Assembly: GCF_900100075.1 (NCBI RefSeq)
Contig: NZ_FNEG01000005.1
Coordinates: 420,871 to 484,870, forward strand
Length of the DNA stretch: 64,000 nucleotides
Source of the DNA: Chryseobacterium jejuense
Lineage (GTDB): Bacteria > Bacteroidota > Bacteroidia > Flavobacteriales > Weeksellaceae
Direction of reading: 5' to 3'
In this document: positions 51,716-60,254 of the stretch, one piece after another
Numbering within the stretch: position 1 is the stretch's first letter
How the letters are laid out: every line of letters begins with the position of its first letter
Notes under the pieces: generated by a model
Told to the model about the DNA's origin: nothing
Seen by the model: only the letters and a program-made list of their open reading frames with translations
Databases searched by the model: none
Program-made: the position numbers and the translations under genes

Positions 51716-53029
51716 ATGGAACTACAGTCATTTGACAAGATCTATCATATTCATAAAAAATCAAGAGTAAAAAGATGGTTTATGTTTATCTTCATTGGGG
51801 GGCTTATCACTTTATTTCTTCCCTGGACCCAGAATATAAAAGTAAAGGGAAATGTTACTTCTCTTTATCAGGAACAGCGGCCACAGCAACTCCACTCTCC
51901 TATTCCTGGAAAAATCATCAAATGGAATGTGAAAAATGGGGATTATGTAAAAAAGGGAGATACTTTGCTGCAGCTTTCAGAAATAAAAGATGATTATTTA
52001 GATCCACTTTTGGTACAAAGAACCGAGGAACAGGTGAATGCCAAAAAAGGGGTACGGAATTTTTATGAAGCTAAAGTAGGAACGGTTAAAATCCAGCTTC
52101 AAGCCCTGCATTCAGCAAGAGATCTAAAACTGAATCAGCTCAAAATAAAAATCAGTCAGCTCAACAATAAACTTACCGGGGAAGAAGCTGAATTGGGAGC
52201 AGCAACCAATGAACTTAGATTGTCTGAAGATCAGTTTATCAGGCAGAAAAAAATGTATGAAGAAGGATTAGTCTCTCTTACCCAATTTCAGCAGAGAAGC
52301 ATTTCCTACCAAAACGCTATTGCCAAAAAAACCGCTTCGGAAAATAAAACTGCTCAAACCCGTCAGGAAATTATCAATACAGGAATTGAACAAAATTCTG
52401 TCATTCAGGATTACACAGAGAAACTCAGTAAAATAGAAGGAGACCGCTTTCAGAATATGGGGCAAATTGAAGGGAGTGAAGGAGATATTGCCAAGCTCGA
52501 AAACCAAGTGGCCAATTATAAAGCAAGACAGGGTTTATATTTCATCATTGCTTCACAGGACGGGCAGGTCATACAACTTAACAAAACAGGAATTGGAGAG
52601 GTTCTAAAAGACGGAGAAAACATAGGAACCATTGTTCCTACGACAGTAGATTATGCGGTGGAAATTTATATCAAACCTGTAGATCTTCCTCTTGTTAAAG
52701 AAAAGCAGCGTGTTATGTGTATTTTTGATGGTTTTCCAGCTATTGTGTTTTCAGGATGGCCCAACTCCAGCTACGGAACGTTTGCAGGGGAAGTGATTTC
52801 TGTAGAAAGCAATATCAGTGCGAACGGACTTTTTAAAGCGTTAGTCATTGAAGATAAGAATGAAAAAAGATGGCCTCCAAAAATTAAGATGGGTGCAGGC
52901 GTACAGGGAATTGCCATTCTCAATGATGTCCCGATATGGTATGAACTCTGGAGAAATATCAATGGTTTCCCACCTGATTATTATGAAGTAAAAAATGAGC
53001 AATCTGGTCAATATGAAAAAACAAAGTAA
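51716..53029 (+). CDS. HlyD family membrane fusion protein
   Basis: 437 aa from the ATG at 51716. A short cytoplasmic N-terminus (MELQSFDKIYHIHKKSRV) is followed by one membrane helix (about residues 22-40), a biotinyl/lipoyl-like half-motif (SPIPGKIIKWNVKNGDYVKK), a long coiled coil (about residues 90-290), the second half-motif and a beta-barrel region (GEVISVESNIS). This is the periplasmic adaptor of a type I secretion system, linking the ABC protein before it to the TolC-like protein after it, whose start it overlaps. Confidence 0.92.
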   Translation: MELQSFDKIYHIHKKSRVKRWFMFIFIGGLITLFLPWTQNIKVKGNVTSLYQEQRPQQLHSPIPGKIIKWNVKNGDYVKKGDTLLQLSEIKDDYLDPLLVQRTEEQVNAKKGVRNFYEAKVGTVKIQLQALHSARDLKLNQLKIKISQLNNKLTGEEAELGAATNELRLSEDQFIRQKKMYEEGLVSLTQFQQRSISYQNAIAKKTASENKTAQTRQEIINTGIEQNSVIQDYTEKLSKIEGDRFQNMGQIEGSEGDIAKLENQVANYKARQGLYFIIASQDGQVIQLNKTGIGEVLKDGENIGTIVPTTVDYAVEIYIKPVDLPLVKEKQRVMCIFDGFPAIVFSGWPNSSYGTFAGEVISVESNISANGLFKALVIEDKNEKRWPPKIKMGAGVQGIAILNDVPIWYELWRNINGFPPDYYEVKNEQSGQYEKTK

Positions 53030-54416
53030 ATTCCTTTTTATTCTGATCCTCTCTTTTTTCCAATATGGTTTCGCTCAGGATTCTTTAAGTATTTCGGCTC
53101 AGGAGTTTATTTCGGTAGTCAAAAATTATCACCCGCTGGCATTGAAATACCAGCTTCAGAATACCATTGCCCAATCGGAGATTACCAAAGCAAGAGGGCG
53201 TTTTGATCCGGTTCTGGGTGGAAAGCTTGGTGAGAAAAATATTGACGGAACTCAATATTACAGACAGAAAAACCTTGAATTGGGTATTCCCACCTGGTAC
53301 GGAATTGATCTGACAGCAGGCTATCACTATTTGGATGGTGAAAAATTAAACTCCAGTGATACAAAGGGCGGACTTTACAGCGTGGGAATCACCGTCCCTT
53401 TGGCTAAAAATCTTTTGTATGATCAACGAAGAGCCATATTAGATCAGGCAAAGTTTGCTTTAAAAATGACTGAAGCCGAGCAAGCTGTTCTGACTAACGA
53501 ATTACTTCTTGAAGCGGAAAACACGTATTGGGAATGGGTGCAAAGTTTTGAAATTTATCAACTCCAGACTAAAGTGGTAGAAATTAATAAAAAGCGTCTG
53601 GATCTTACCCAAAAGACTTTTGAATATGGAGAAAGAGCAGCCATAGACACTGTTGAAGCGATTTCCCAGCTGCAAAGCTTTGAACTTCAGCAGCAAGAGG
53701 CCTATCTAACCTTTATCAGAAATACACAGCGGCTGCAGCTATTTTTATGGAAAGACAATCGTGAGATCTATGAAATTTCACAGATTATTTATCCTAAAGA
53801 TCATCTTTCCGGCCATACGGCTTATTCAGATTTCGAATTTCTTCTGCAAGAACTTAGCTCAAAAGAAATGAATAATCATTGGTCTGTACTTTATTATAGT
53901 CAGAAAAACGCCATTTTAGAAAGTGAGCGCAAACTGAAATGGCAGAGCTTTCTTCCTAAGCTTGATTTCACTTATAATTTCTTCAATAAAGAAAATTACC
54001 GAGCAGATTACCTTCCGCTTTTTGACAATAATTTCCAATATGGTTTAAAACTTGAAATCCCAGTGTTCCAAAGAGAAGCCAGAGCCCATTATCAGATTGC
54101 TAAAATTAAAATACAACAAAATCAGATGGACACTCAGCTTAAAAAGAGAGAACTCCAGACCAAAATTGAAACCTATAAAAATGAACTGGTCAATTATCAC
54201 ACTCAAATCAATCTTTCACAAAAAAATCTTGTGAATTATCAAAAGCTTCTCGCTGCAGAAGAAACCAAATACAGCAATGGGGAAAGCTCCCTTTTCCTCA
54301 TTAATTCGAGGGAGAATAAAATGATTGACGCCCAGGAAAAATTTATTTCCATTCAAATGAAATTTGTCAAAAGTTTCAATAAGCTTAAATGGATGAAAGA
54401 AAATTTTTCTTTATAA
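53013..54416 (+). CDS. TolC family outer-membrane efflux protein
   Basis: 467 aa from the ATG at 53013 (MKKQSKFLFILILSFFQYG, signal peptide ending FAQ); an ATG at 52995 adds six residues. It shows two repeated OEP halves with long helices (VVKNYHPLALKYQL, ALKMTEAEQAVL, EKMIDAQEKF). It is the last gene of the operon and overlaps the HlyD gene. As the outer-membrane duct it completes a tripartite export system whose cargo is unknown. Confidence 0.9.
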   Translation: MKKQSKFLFILILSFFQYGFAQDSLSISAQEFISVVKNYHPLALKYQLQNTIAQSEITKARGRFDPVLGGKLGEKNIDGTQYYRQKNLELGIPTWYGIDLTAGYHYLDGEKLNSSDTKGGLYSVGITVPLAKNLLYDQRRAILDQAKFALKMTEAEQAVLTNELLLEAENTYWEWVQSFEIYQLQTKVVEINKKRLDLTQKTFEYGERAAIDTVEAISQLQSFELQQQEAYLTFIRNTQRLQLFLWKDNREIYEISQIIYPKDHLSGHTAYSDFEFLLQELSSKEMNNHWSVLYYSQKNAILESERKLKWQSFLPKLDFTYNFFNKENYRADYLPLFDNNFQYGLKLEIPVFQREARAHYQIAKIKIQQNQMDTQLKKRELQTKIETYKNELVNYHTQINLSQKNLVNYQKLLAAEETKYSNGESSLFLINSRENKMIDAQEKFISIQMKFVKSFNKLKWMKENFSL

Positions 54417-54422
54417 AAACAT

Positions 54423-54451
54423 AAAAAGTTCAGGGATCTCCTGAACTTTTT
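54423..54451. terminator. bidirectional terminator between TolC and ClC genes
   Basis: Stem AAAAAGTTCAGG/CCTGAACTTTTT between convergent genes. Confidence 0.88.
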
Positions 54452-54501
54452 CGATTCTGATCTTTACAACGGATCAGAAATAATTTTATCAATAATAATG
54501 A

Positions 54502-55779
54502 CTACTCTTCTGCTAATCTTTCAGATTGAGATCCGATAAAAGGGATCCTTGGGGCAAGGAAATATCCCGTAAGACTGGCAAACAATATCGGAACAAAATA
54601 AGTAAACCCGGTTAAAGTTCCCAGAATAATGGTTGTACTCATCGGAGTTCTTGTTACACAGGCATTAATAGCTGCCATACAGCTTACAATAGCCAAAGTA
54701 GTATCTACACTTGGAAACAAATTATGAATGATTAAACCCAAAGTTGTACCCACAAAGAACAGTGGAATGATAAAGCCTCCTCTCCAACCCGAAGTTACTG
54801 TGATGGCAATTGCTAATATTTTAAAGACTAAAACTAAGATCAGGAAATTCAATCCGAAATTTCCTCCAATTAATTGGTTGATCTCGTTGTGTCCAAAGTA
54901 TCTTGTGATAGGGAAATTGTAAGCAATAACTCCCAAAATAATTCCTCCTACTAATGTCTTGATGTAAATCGGAAATTTTCTGTATTCAAAAATCTTTTTG
55001 AAAAATTTCACTACAAAGATGAAAATCCAACCGAAAAGGGTTCCTACAATTCCAAATAAAGTAGCATATAAAAAATCATATACACCGGTGTAGTGATAGG
55101 CTTTCAAATCCCATGTTGCTCCAATTCCAAGATGGATAATTAAAGCAAACATCAAGTAACTGAAGCAGCTTGCTACCAAAGCCGGAATAATGGCTTTATA
55201 ATACTCAACGGCATGTTTGTGATGTAGAATTTCCAGGGAAAAAAGACTTCCTCCCAGCGGAGCTCCAAAAAGAGCAGTAAACCCTGAAGCCATCCCGGCA
55301 ATACTTAATGAACGAAGTTCTTCGCCTTTCAATCTGAAGATTTTTCCAAGCCAGGTTCCTGTAGATCCGGTAACCTGTACTAAAGGGGCTTCCGGGCCTA
55401 AACTTCCCCCTGATGCCACACAAAAAAGAGAGGAAAGAATCATGGATGGGTTATTTTTCGGTTCCAGTTTTCCTTTATTGAACCTGATGTTATTTACAAT
55501 CAGATGGATTTCTCCGGGATCTCCGATAAAATGAATCACCAGGCCTGCCAGCAAACCACAAATTGCCATGGTTGGAATCACCTGCCATCCTTGAAAATGA
55601 GCTAGAAACTCAGTAAAATGTTCCAGCACAATCCAATATCCCCCGGCAATAATACCTCCTACCAAACCTGTAAAAGCCCACATGAAAAAAGTACGACTGA
55701 ATACAAAAGGATTGAATCTGATGGGTTGATCCAAGAGATTAAATGTTTTGATTAAGCGTCTTCTTCTATTGATTTTCAT
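54502..55779 (-). CDS. ClC-type chloride channel or proton/chloride antiporter
   Basis: 425 aa, many membrane helices. Selectivity-filter motifs are GGSLGPEAPLVQ (the GxxGPE class, about residue 122) and the later GWRGGFIIPLFF. It has no C-terminal CBS domains. Whether it works as channel or antiporter depends on the gating glutamate within GPEAP, which is present. It is the last gene of the five-gene minus-strand operon, separated from DUF423 by two bases. Confidence 0.93.
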   Translation of the reverse strand: MKINRRRRLIKTFNLLDQPIRFNPFVFSRTFFMWAFTGLVGGIIAGGYWIVLEHFTEFLAHFQGWQVIPTMAICGLLAGLVIHFIGDPGEIHLIVNNIRFNKGKLEPKNNPSMILSSLFCVASGGSLGPEAPLVQVTGSTGTWLGKIFRLKGEELRSLSIAGMASGFTALFGAPLGGSLFSLEILHHKHAVEYYKAIIPALVASCFSYLMFALIIHLGIGATWDLKAYHYTGVYDFLYATLFGIVGTLFGWIFIFVVKFFKKIFEYRKFPIYIKTLVGGIILGVIAYNFPITRYFGHNEINQLIGGNFGLNFLILVLVFKILAIAITVTSGWRGGFIIPLFFVGTTLGLIIHNLFPSVDTTLAIVSCMAAINACVTRTPMSTTIILGTLTGFTYFVPILFASLTGYFLAPRIPFIGSQSERLAEE

Positions 55780-55781
55780 TT

Positions 55782-56168
55782 TTAGATTCTATTTTTAGCA
55801 AAATAAAGAATCAGCATTCCCCAGCTCAAAATCATGAATAATCCACCAAGCGGAGTAATGGGTCCTAAAAATTTAAGATTAACTCCTAAATAATCCTGCA
55901 TGCTCAGGAAATAAATACTTACTGAGAACAAAAGTGTTCCCGCAATCATTAAAATAGAGGTCCATTTTTCTGTGGAAGTTTCAAATTTTAAAATATATCC
56001 GATGATCAGCAGGAAAAAAGCTGCATACATCTGGTATCGTACTCCGGTTTCAAAACTTTCCAGTCTTTCTACGGATAATATTTTCTTTAAAGCGTGAGCT
56101 CCGAAGGCACCAAGGATAACAGAAACCATTCCGTAAACTGCACCAAAAATCAGGGTAATTGTTTTCAT
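55782..56168 (-). CDS. DUF423 family membrane protein
   Basis: 128 aa with four hydrophobic segments. It starts MKTITLIFGAVYGMVSVILGAF, with the conserved GAHALK after it, and has FETGVRYQMYAA near residue 40 and a late PLGGLFMILSW. This matches the YgdD/DUF423 family, whose function is unknown. It is packed between the secreted protein gene (one base away) and the ClC gene. Confidence 0.9.
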   Translation of the reverse strand: MKTITLIFGAVYGMVSVILGAFGAHALKKILSVERLESFETGVRYQMYAAFFLLIIGYILKFETSTEKWTSILMIAGTLLFSVSIYFLSMQDYLGVNLKFLGPITPLGGLFMILSWGMLILYFAKNRI

Positions 56169-56169
56169 T

Positions 56170-57255
56170 TTATAACTCTTCTAATTCTATACTTAAATTT
56201 TTCTTTGTCTTATAGTCCTGCCATGTTCCGGAAATTTTATTTCCGTTTATTTCTGCCTCTACAAATGCTCTAGGAACCCACTGACGGGTTTCTTCATTGT
56301 AATGGTCATTTTCTGTAATCGAAATATGATTTCCTTTCATCTGCCCGTCCCATTTAATAAGCTTTTTATTTTTATCATACCAATATTCAGCATTAAAAGA
56401 ACTCATTCCTGAGGAATCATCAGCAGGATAAAAACGACTTACAAGAACTGTAATGGGGTATTTCCCATCAATTTTTCCTTTATACAGCTTATTTTTGAAA
56501 CTTGTTTTTTCCATCTTATCAGATCCGCTAAGCAAATTTCGAGCATAAGGACTCCAGTACTTTTCAAGCTCCTTATATGTCAATTCAATTTCGTGACTTC
56601 CAAGATCATCCAAAGCTCTCATTGCATGATTAGAACATCTTCCAGCTACAAACGTCAGCTTATCCTTTCCAAAAAAATACCTGATATCATCCAAAGACTG
56701 TTCTGTAGAACACCCTTCATATAAACCAATCTGCTCTTCTGTTTCTACCGGTGGATTTTTCTCCGACTTCAATTCAGCCAGAAAATCATTAACTCTTTTC
56801 TTTACTTTCTGTCCCAGCAAATGCTCAAGACTTTTGATTGAATTGGCCTGAAATAAATCTTGAACATTGATGAAATTTCCGGTTCTCAAATCAAAATTTT
56901 TCCAATCTGAAAAAGCTTCCGGATAAGCTCCTGAAGCTTCACCATCCATCCCGATACTCAGAATATTTTTAGGCGTTTCCAATTTTTTCCAACTATAGAA
57001 ATACACATAGTTAGCATAAGAAGTTGTTCCTGTAGAAACCAGTTTAAAAGGATTGGAACCTGAATTGGGAATATATTCCAACTCATTAACCTGTAAAAAT
57101 GTATTTATTTTGTTCTCCACCAAAGGATTTTCTGCATAGGAAACTACCGGAAAAGTAGAATCTTCGGTCTTTGGTTGTAAGTCCGATATTTTTAAATTTT
57201 TCTGTGAAAAACTTAAACCGGAAACCAACATGAAAAACAAAACACTTTTTTTCAT
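56170..57255 (-). CDS. secreted protein of unknown function (DUF3298-like C-domain)
   Basis: 361 aa. The signal peptide ends GLSFSQ. The middle part (about residues 90-230) has DGEASGAYPEAFSDWKNFDL and NVQDLFQ, which resemble the PdaC/DUF3298 domains of exported proteins. No catalytic motif was recognised. The ATG (57253-57255) overlaps the TAA of the 55-aa gene by one base, so its translation is likely coupled to it. Confidence 0.6.
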   Translation of the reverse strand: MKKSVLFFMLVSGLSFSQKNLKISDLQPKTEDSTFPVVSYAENPLVENKINTFLQVNELEYIPNSGSNPFKLVSTGTTSYANYVYFYSWKKLETPKNILSIGMDGEASGAYPEAFSDWKNFDLRTGNFINVQDLFQANSIKSLEHLLGQKVKKRVNDFLAELKSEKNPPVETEEQIGLYEGCSTEQSLDDIRYFFGKDKLTFVAGRCSNHAMRALDDLGSHEIELTYKELEKYWSPYARNLLSGSDKMEKTSFKNKLYKGKIDGKYPITVLVSRFYPADDSSGMSSFNAEYWYDKNKKLIKWDGQMKGNHISITENDHYNEETRQWVPRAFVEAEINGNKISGTWQDYKTKKNLSIELEEL

Positions 57256-57422
57256 TATTTCGAGTTTAAATACATTAAAATAAACTTGGCTACCAAAGTA
57301 GAAATCCCAAGTATAATAAACATATTAGCAAATCTCTTTGAACTTTGAAAGCCTGGTGAAGTGGTTTTCTTCAAAAAGAATCCAAAGATGAGAAATATGA
57401 TAGGCAGAATTATCTGTAACAT
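57255..57422 (-). CDS. small membrane protein (55 aa), coupled on both sides
   Basis: The ATG at 57420-57422 overlaps the TAA of the HMG-CoA reductase gene (57422-57424) by one base, and its own TAA (57255-57257) overlaps the ATG of the next gene by one base. The product is two hydrophobic helices (MLQIILPIIFLIFGFFLKK and ANMFIILGISTLVAKFIL) around a short basic loop. No family is recognised. The exact fit into the gap makes coding very likely. Its length is below common gene-finder cutoffs. Confidence 0.85.
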   Translation of the reverse strand: MLQIILPIIFLIFGFFLKKTTSPGFQSSKRFANMFIILGISTLVAKFILMYLNSK

Positions 57423-58750
57423 TAGTTTTCTCTCATTCTGTTAAACTCATTGATTACCTCATGATGACTCACCGTCTTATCTTTGAAGTAAGTCACAAAA
57501 TGCTGCTTTTCTTCTTCTGTAGCTCCCAATTGGTTCAGAATATTCAATAAATGCATTTTCATATGACCTTTCTGAATTCCTGTTGTTACTAACGAACGTA
57601 GAGCACCAAAGTTTTGTGCTAGCCCTGAAACAGCCAAAATACTCATCAATTCCTGAGCAGACGGTTTTCCAAGTAAAGCTAAAGAGAATTTTACCAAAGG
57701 GTGAAGATTCGTTAACCCTCCTACAACCCCTACAGAAATCGGAAGGTCTATCCAGAATCTGAAAACTCCGTTATCTGTTGTACAGTGTGTCAACGATCTG
57801 TATTGTCCGTCTCTTGCGGCATAGGCATGAGCACAGGCTTCCGTTGCTCTGAAATCGTTTCCGGTTGCAATTACAACTGCGTCTACACCATTCATTACTC
57901 CTTTATTATGAGTTGTTGCACGGTAAGGTTCAATTTCAGCAATGGTTACAGCTTGTTTAAATTTAGCTGCAAATTCTTCAGGAGAAATTCCGCTATCATC
58001 TTTTAAGTCTTCCATTTTACATGAAACTTCCGCTCTTACAACACAATCAGGAGTAAAGTTGGAAAGAATGTTCATCACAATTTGTAATGAATTTTTCTCA
58101 TCCTGAGTGAAATCTTCACTGGTTGCTACTTCCTGTCTCAAAGTTTTTCCAAACTGTTCAAGACAAGAATTGATAAAATTAGCTCCCATTGAGTCTACGG
58201 TATCAAAACTTGCTTTCAGTTGGTAATAGTTCGGCATTTCTGCTGTTTTATCCACAAGGCTGATGTTCAGAATTCCACCACCACGTTTTCTCATATTCGC
58301 AGTAATCTCTTCTGTGGATTCAAGCAATTTTTTCTTTAAACTGAAATTAAAGAAGTGTAATAATTTGTGCGACTCTACATTGAATATAAAATGAGTGTGG
58401 CCTAACTTTTCAGTATTAATAATGGTTGTTTTAAAACCTCCTTTATCAATCCAGAATTTTGCTGCTTTGGAAGCTGCTGCTACTACTGAACTTTCTTCAA
58501 CGGCCATTGGTAGTGCCAATAGTTTTCCGTCTATCAAAAAGTTCGGAGCAATTCCATACGGCATATAGAAATTGGAAATTGTATTTTCAGAAAATTCTTC
58601 GTGAAGCTTCTGAAGGTCTGCATCTTCATTCCAATATTGTTTTAATATATTTTGATATTCCTGGTTACCTTCAAGATATTCGTTTACGAGCCAGTCGATT
58701 TTCCCCTGCTTTGGAAGCTTGGAAAAACCTTCGATCGGTTTATGATTCAT
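57422..58750 (-). CDS. hydroxymethylglutaryl-CoA reductase, class II
   Basis: 442 aa. HMG-CoA reductase produces mevalonate; class II enzymes can act in either direction, so the degradative label from related proteins is not proof of function. Motifs are ALPMAVEESSVVAAASKAAK, HNKGVMNGVDAVVIATGNDF and a C-terminal LVTTGIQKGHMKMH. Flavobacteriia use the mevalonate route to isoprenoids, which favours a biosynthetic role. It is the first gene of the operon that continues to the ClC gene. Confidence 0.93.
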   Translation of the reverse strand: MNHKPIEGFSKLPKQGKIDWLVNEYLEGNQEYQNILKQYWNEDADLQKLHEEFSENTISNFYMPYGIAPNFLIDGKLLALPMAVEESSVVAAASKAAKFWIDKGGFKTTIINTEKLGHTHFIFNVESHKLLHFFNFSLKKKLLESTEEITANMRKRGGGILNISLVDKTAEMPNYYQLKASFDTVDSMGANFINSCLEQFGKTLRQEVATSEDFTQDEKNSLQIVMNILSNFTPDCVVRAEVSCKMEDLKDDSGISPEEFAAKFKQAVTIAEIEPYRATTHNKGVMNGVDAVVIATGNDFRATEACAHAYAARDGQYRSLTHCTTDNGVFRFWIDLPISVGVVGGLTNLHPLVKFSLALLGKPSAQELMSILAVSGLAQNFGALRSLVTTGIQKGHMKMHLLNILNQLGATEEEKQHFVTYFKDKTVSHHEVINEFNRMREN

Positions 58751-58912
58751 ATATAGAGATATTTTATTTTTTCAAAGGTTATATGCAATCGCGTCGTTTT
58801 CATTCGTATTTGTGCTACGTAAATCATGGCGATTTCATGATATAAACTTTAATGAGGCGTAAATATAATGATTTTGAGGCTCTTTTTTGTTGATAACTTC
58901 TATGAAAAAAGA

Positions 58913-58943
58913 TTGACATTTATCAATTTTAGAACTAAATTTG
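58913..58943 (+). promoter_or_regulatory. promoter of the radical-SAM gene
   Basis: TTG (58913-58915), 20 bases, then TAAATTTG (58936-58943). Confidence 0.7.
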
Positions 58944-58994
58944 AACACATATTAAAACACAAATTGATACAAATTATATCAAACTATTTATAGT

Positions 58995-60254
58995 ATGAAT
59001 TTTGACCGCCTTAAAGAAAAACTTGAAATCCTTGCTGATGCGGCAAAGTATGATGTTTCATGCTCATCAAGCGGAGGAACCAGAAAAAATAAAAAGGGTG
59101 CTTTGGGAGATAGTTCCGTAAGCGGAATTTGTCATACCTACACCGAAGACGGCAGATGTGTTTCTTTACTTAAAATTTTATTGACTAATCACTGTATTTA
59201 TGATTGCGCTTATTGTGTATCCAGAAGCTCCAATGATATAAAAAGAGCTGCTTTCACAGTAGAAGAAGTGGTAGACCTTACCATTAATTTTTACCGTAGA
59301 AATTATATTGAAGGATTGTTTCTGAGTTCCGGAATTTTTAAAAATGCGGATACAACCATGGAAAGACTTGTCCGCGTTGCTAAAAAGCTTCGTATGGAGG
59401 AAAATTTCAATGGATATATTCATTTAAAATCTATTCCGGGAGCCAGTGATGAACTGATGCAGGAAGCCGCTTTATATGCAGACAGGCTTTCAGTAAATCT
59501 GGAAATCCCTACAGAAAGCGGGCTAAAACTATTAGCTCCTGAAAAAAATAGGCAGGATATGATTAGTCCTATGAGATACATTCAAAAAGGGATTATCCAA
59601 TATCAGGACGAGAAAAAGATTTTAAAGAAAGTTCCGAAGTTTGCTCCGGCAGGACAATCCACTCAAATGATTGTAGGAGCTACTAACGAAAATGATCTGC
59701 AAATCATTAAAGTGGCAGATCATTTTTATAGGAACTTCAACCTGAAAAGGGTGTATTATTCCGGATATGTTCCGGTTTTAGAAGATAACAGACTTCCATC
59801 TCTAACTACTGAAGTTCCCATGCTTCGTGAAAACAGGCTTTACCAATCGGATTGGCTGATGAGATTTTACGGTTTTAAAGCTGAGGAAATTCTTGATCCC
59901 AATGTTCCTTTTCTAGATTTGGAAGTAGATCCGAAATTAAGTTGGGCCTTACGGCATCTGGATCAGTTTCCTGTGAATATCCAGACTGCCGATTATCAGA
60001 TGATTTTAAGAATTCCCGGCATTGGAGTCAAATCTGCACAAAAAATCTTGAGTGCAAGGCGTTTTCAGATTTTAAATCTGGATCATTTGAGACAATTAGG
60101 AACAGCTGTTAACAGAGCCAAATATTTTATTGATTTTAACGCCGGAAATGCCTATTTAAAATATTTAACGGATAAAAATTTTAGAAAATTACTGGTTGGC
60201 GGAAGTTCCTCAAAATTTCATAATCAATTTTCACAGCAACTGAGTTTGTTTTAG
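58995..60254 (+). CDS. putative DNA modification/repair radical SAM protein
   Basis: 419 aa. The [4Fe-4S]-SAM motif is CIYDCAYC (about residue 71), followed by SSNDIKRA. A C-terminal helix-hairpin-helix, RIPGIGVKSAQKIL (about residues 336-349), can bind DNA. It matches the TIGR03916 group, whose members are usually encoded next to the DUF4130 protein found here at 62730. It is related to spore photoproduct lyase-like repair enzymes. It overlaps the convergent S41 gene by four bases. Confidence 0.88.
   Translation: MNFDRLKEKLEILADAAKYDVSCSSSGGTRKNKKGALGDSSVSGICHTYTEDGRCVSLLKILLTNHCIYDCAYCVSRSSNDIKRAAFTVEEVVDLTINFYRRNYIEGLFLSSGIFKNADTTMERLVRVAKKLRMEENFNGYIHLKSIPGASDELMQEAALYADRLSVNLEIPTESGLKLLAPEKNRQDMISPMRYIQKGIIQYQDEKKILKKVPKFAPAGQSTQMIVGATNENDLQIIKVADHFYRNFNLKRVYYSGYVPVLEDNRLPSLTTEVPMLRENRLYQSDWLMRFYGFKAEEILDPNVPFLDLEVDPKLSWALRHLDQFPVNIQTADYQMILRIPGIGVKSAQKILSARRFQILNLDHLRQLGTAVNRAKYFIDFNAGNAYLKYLTDKNFRKLLVGGSSSKFHNQFSQQLSLF

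Noticed and set aside
58248..58256. Single TTATCCACA (DnaA-box) matches inside genes, also at 45986-45994 and 47220-47228
   Set aside because: Isolated copies within coding sequences have no array, spacing or AT-rich context, so they are treated as chance.
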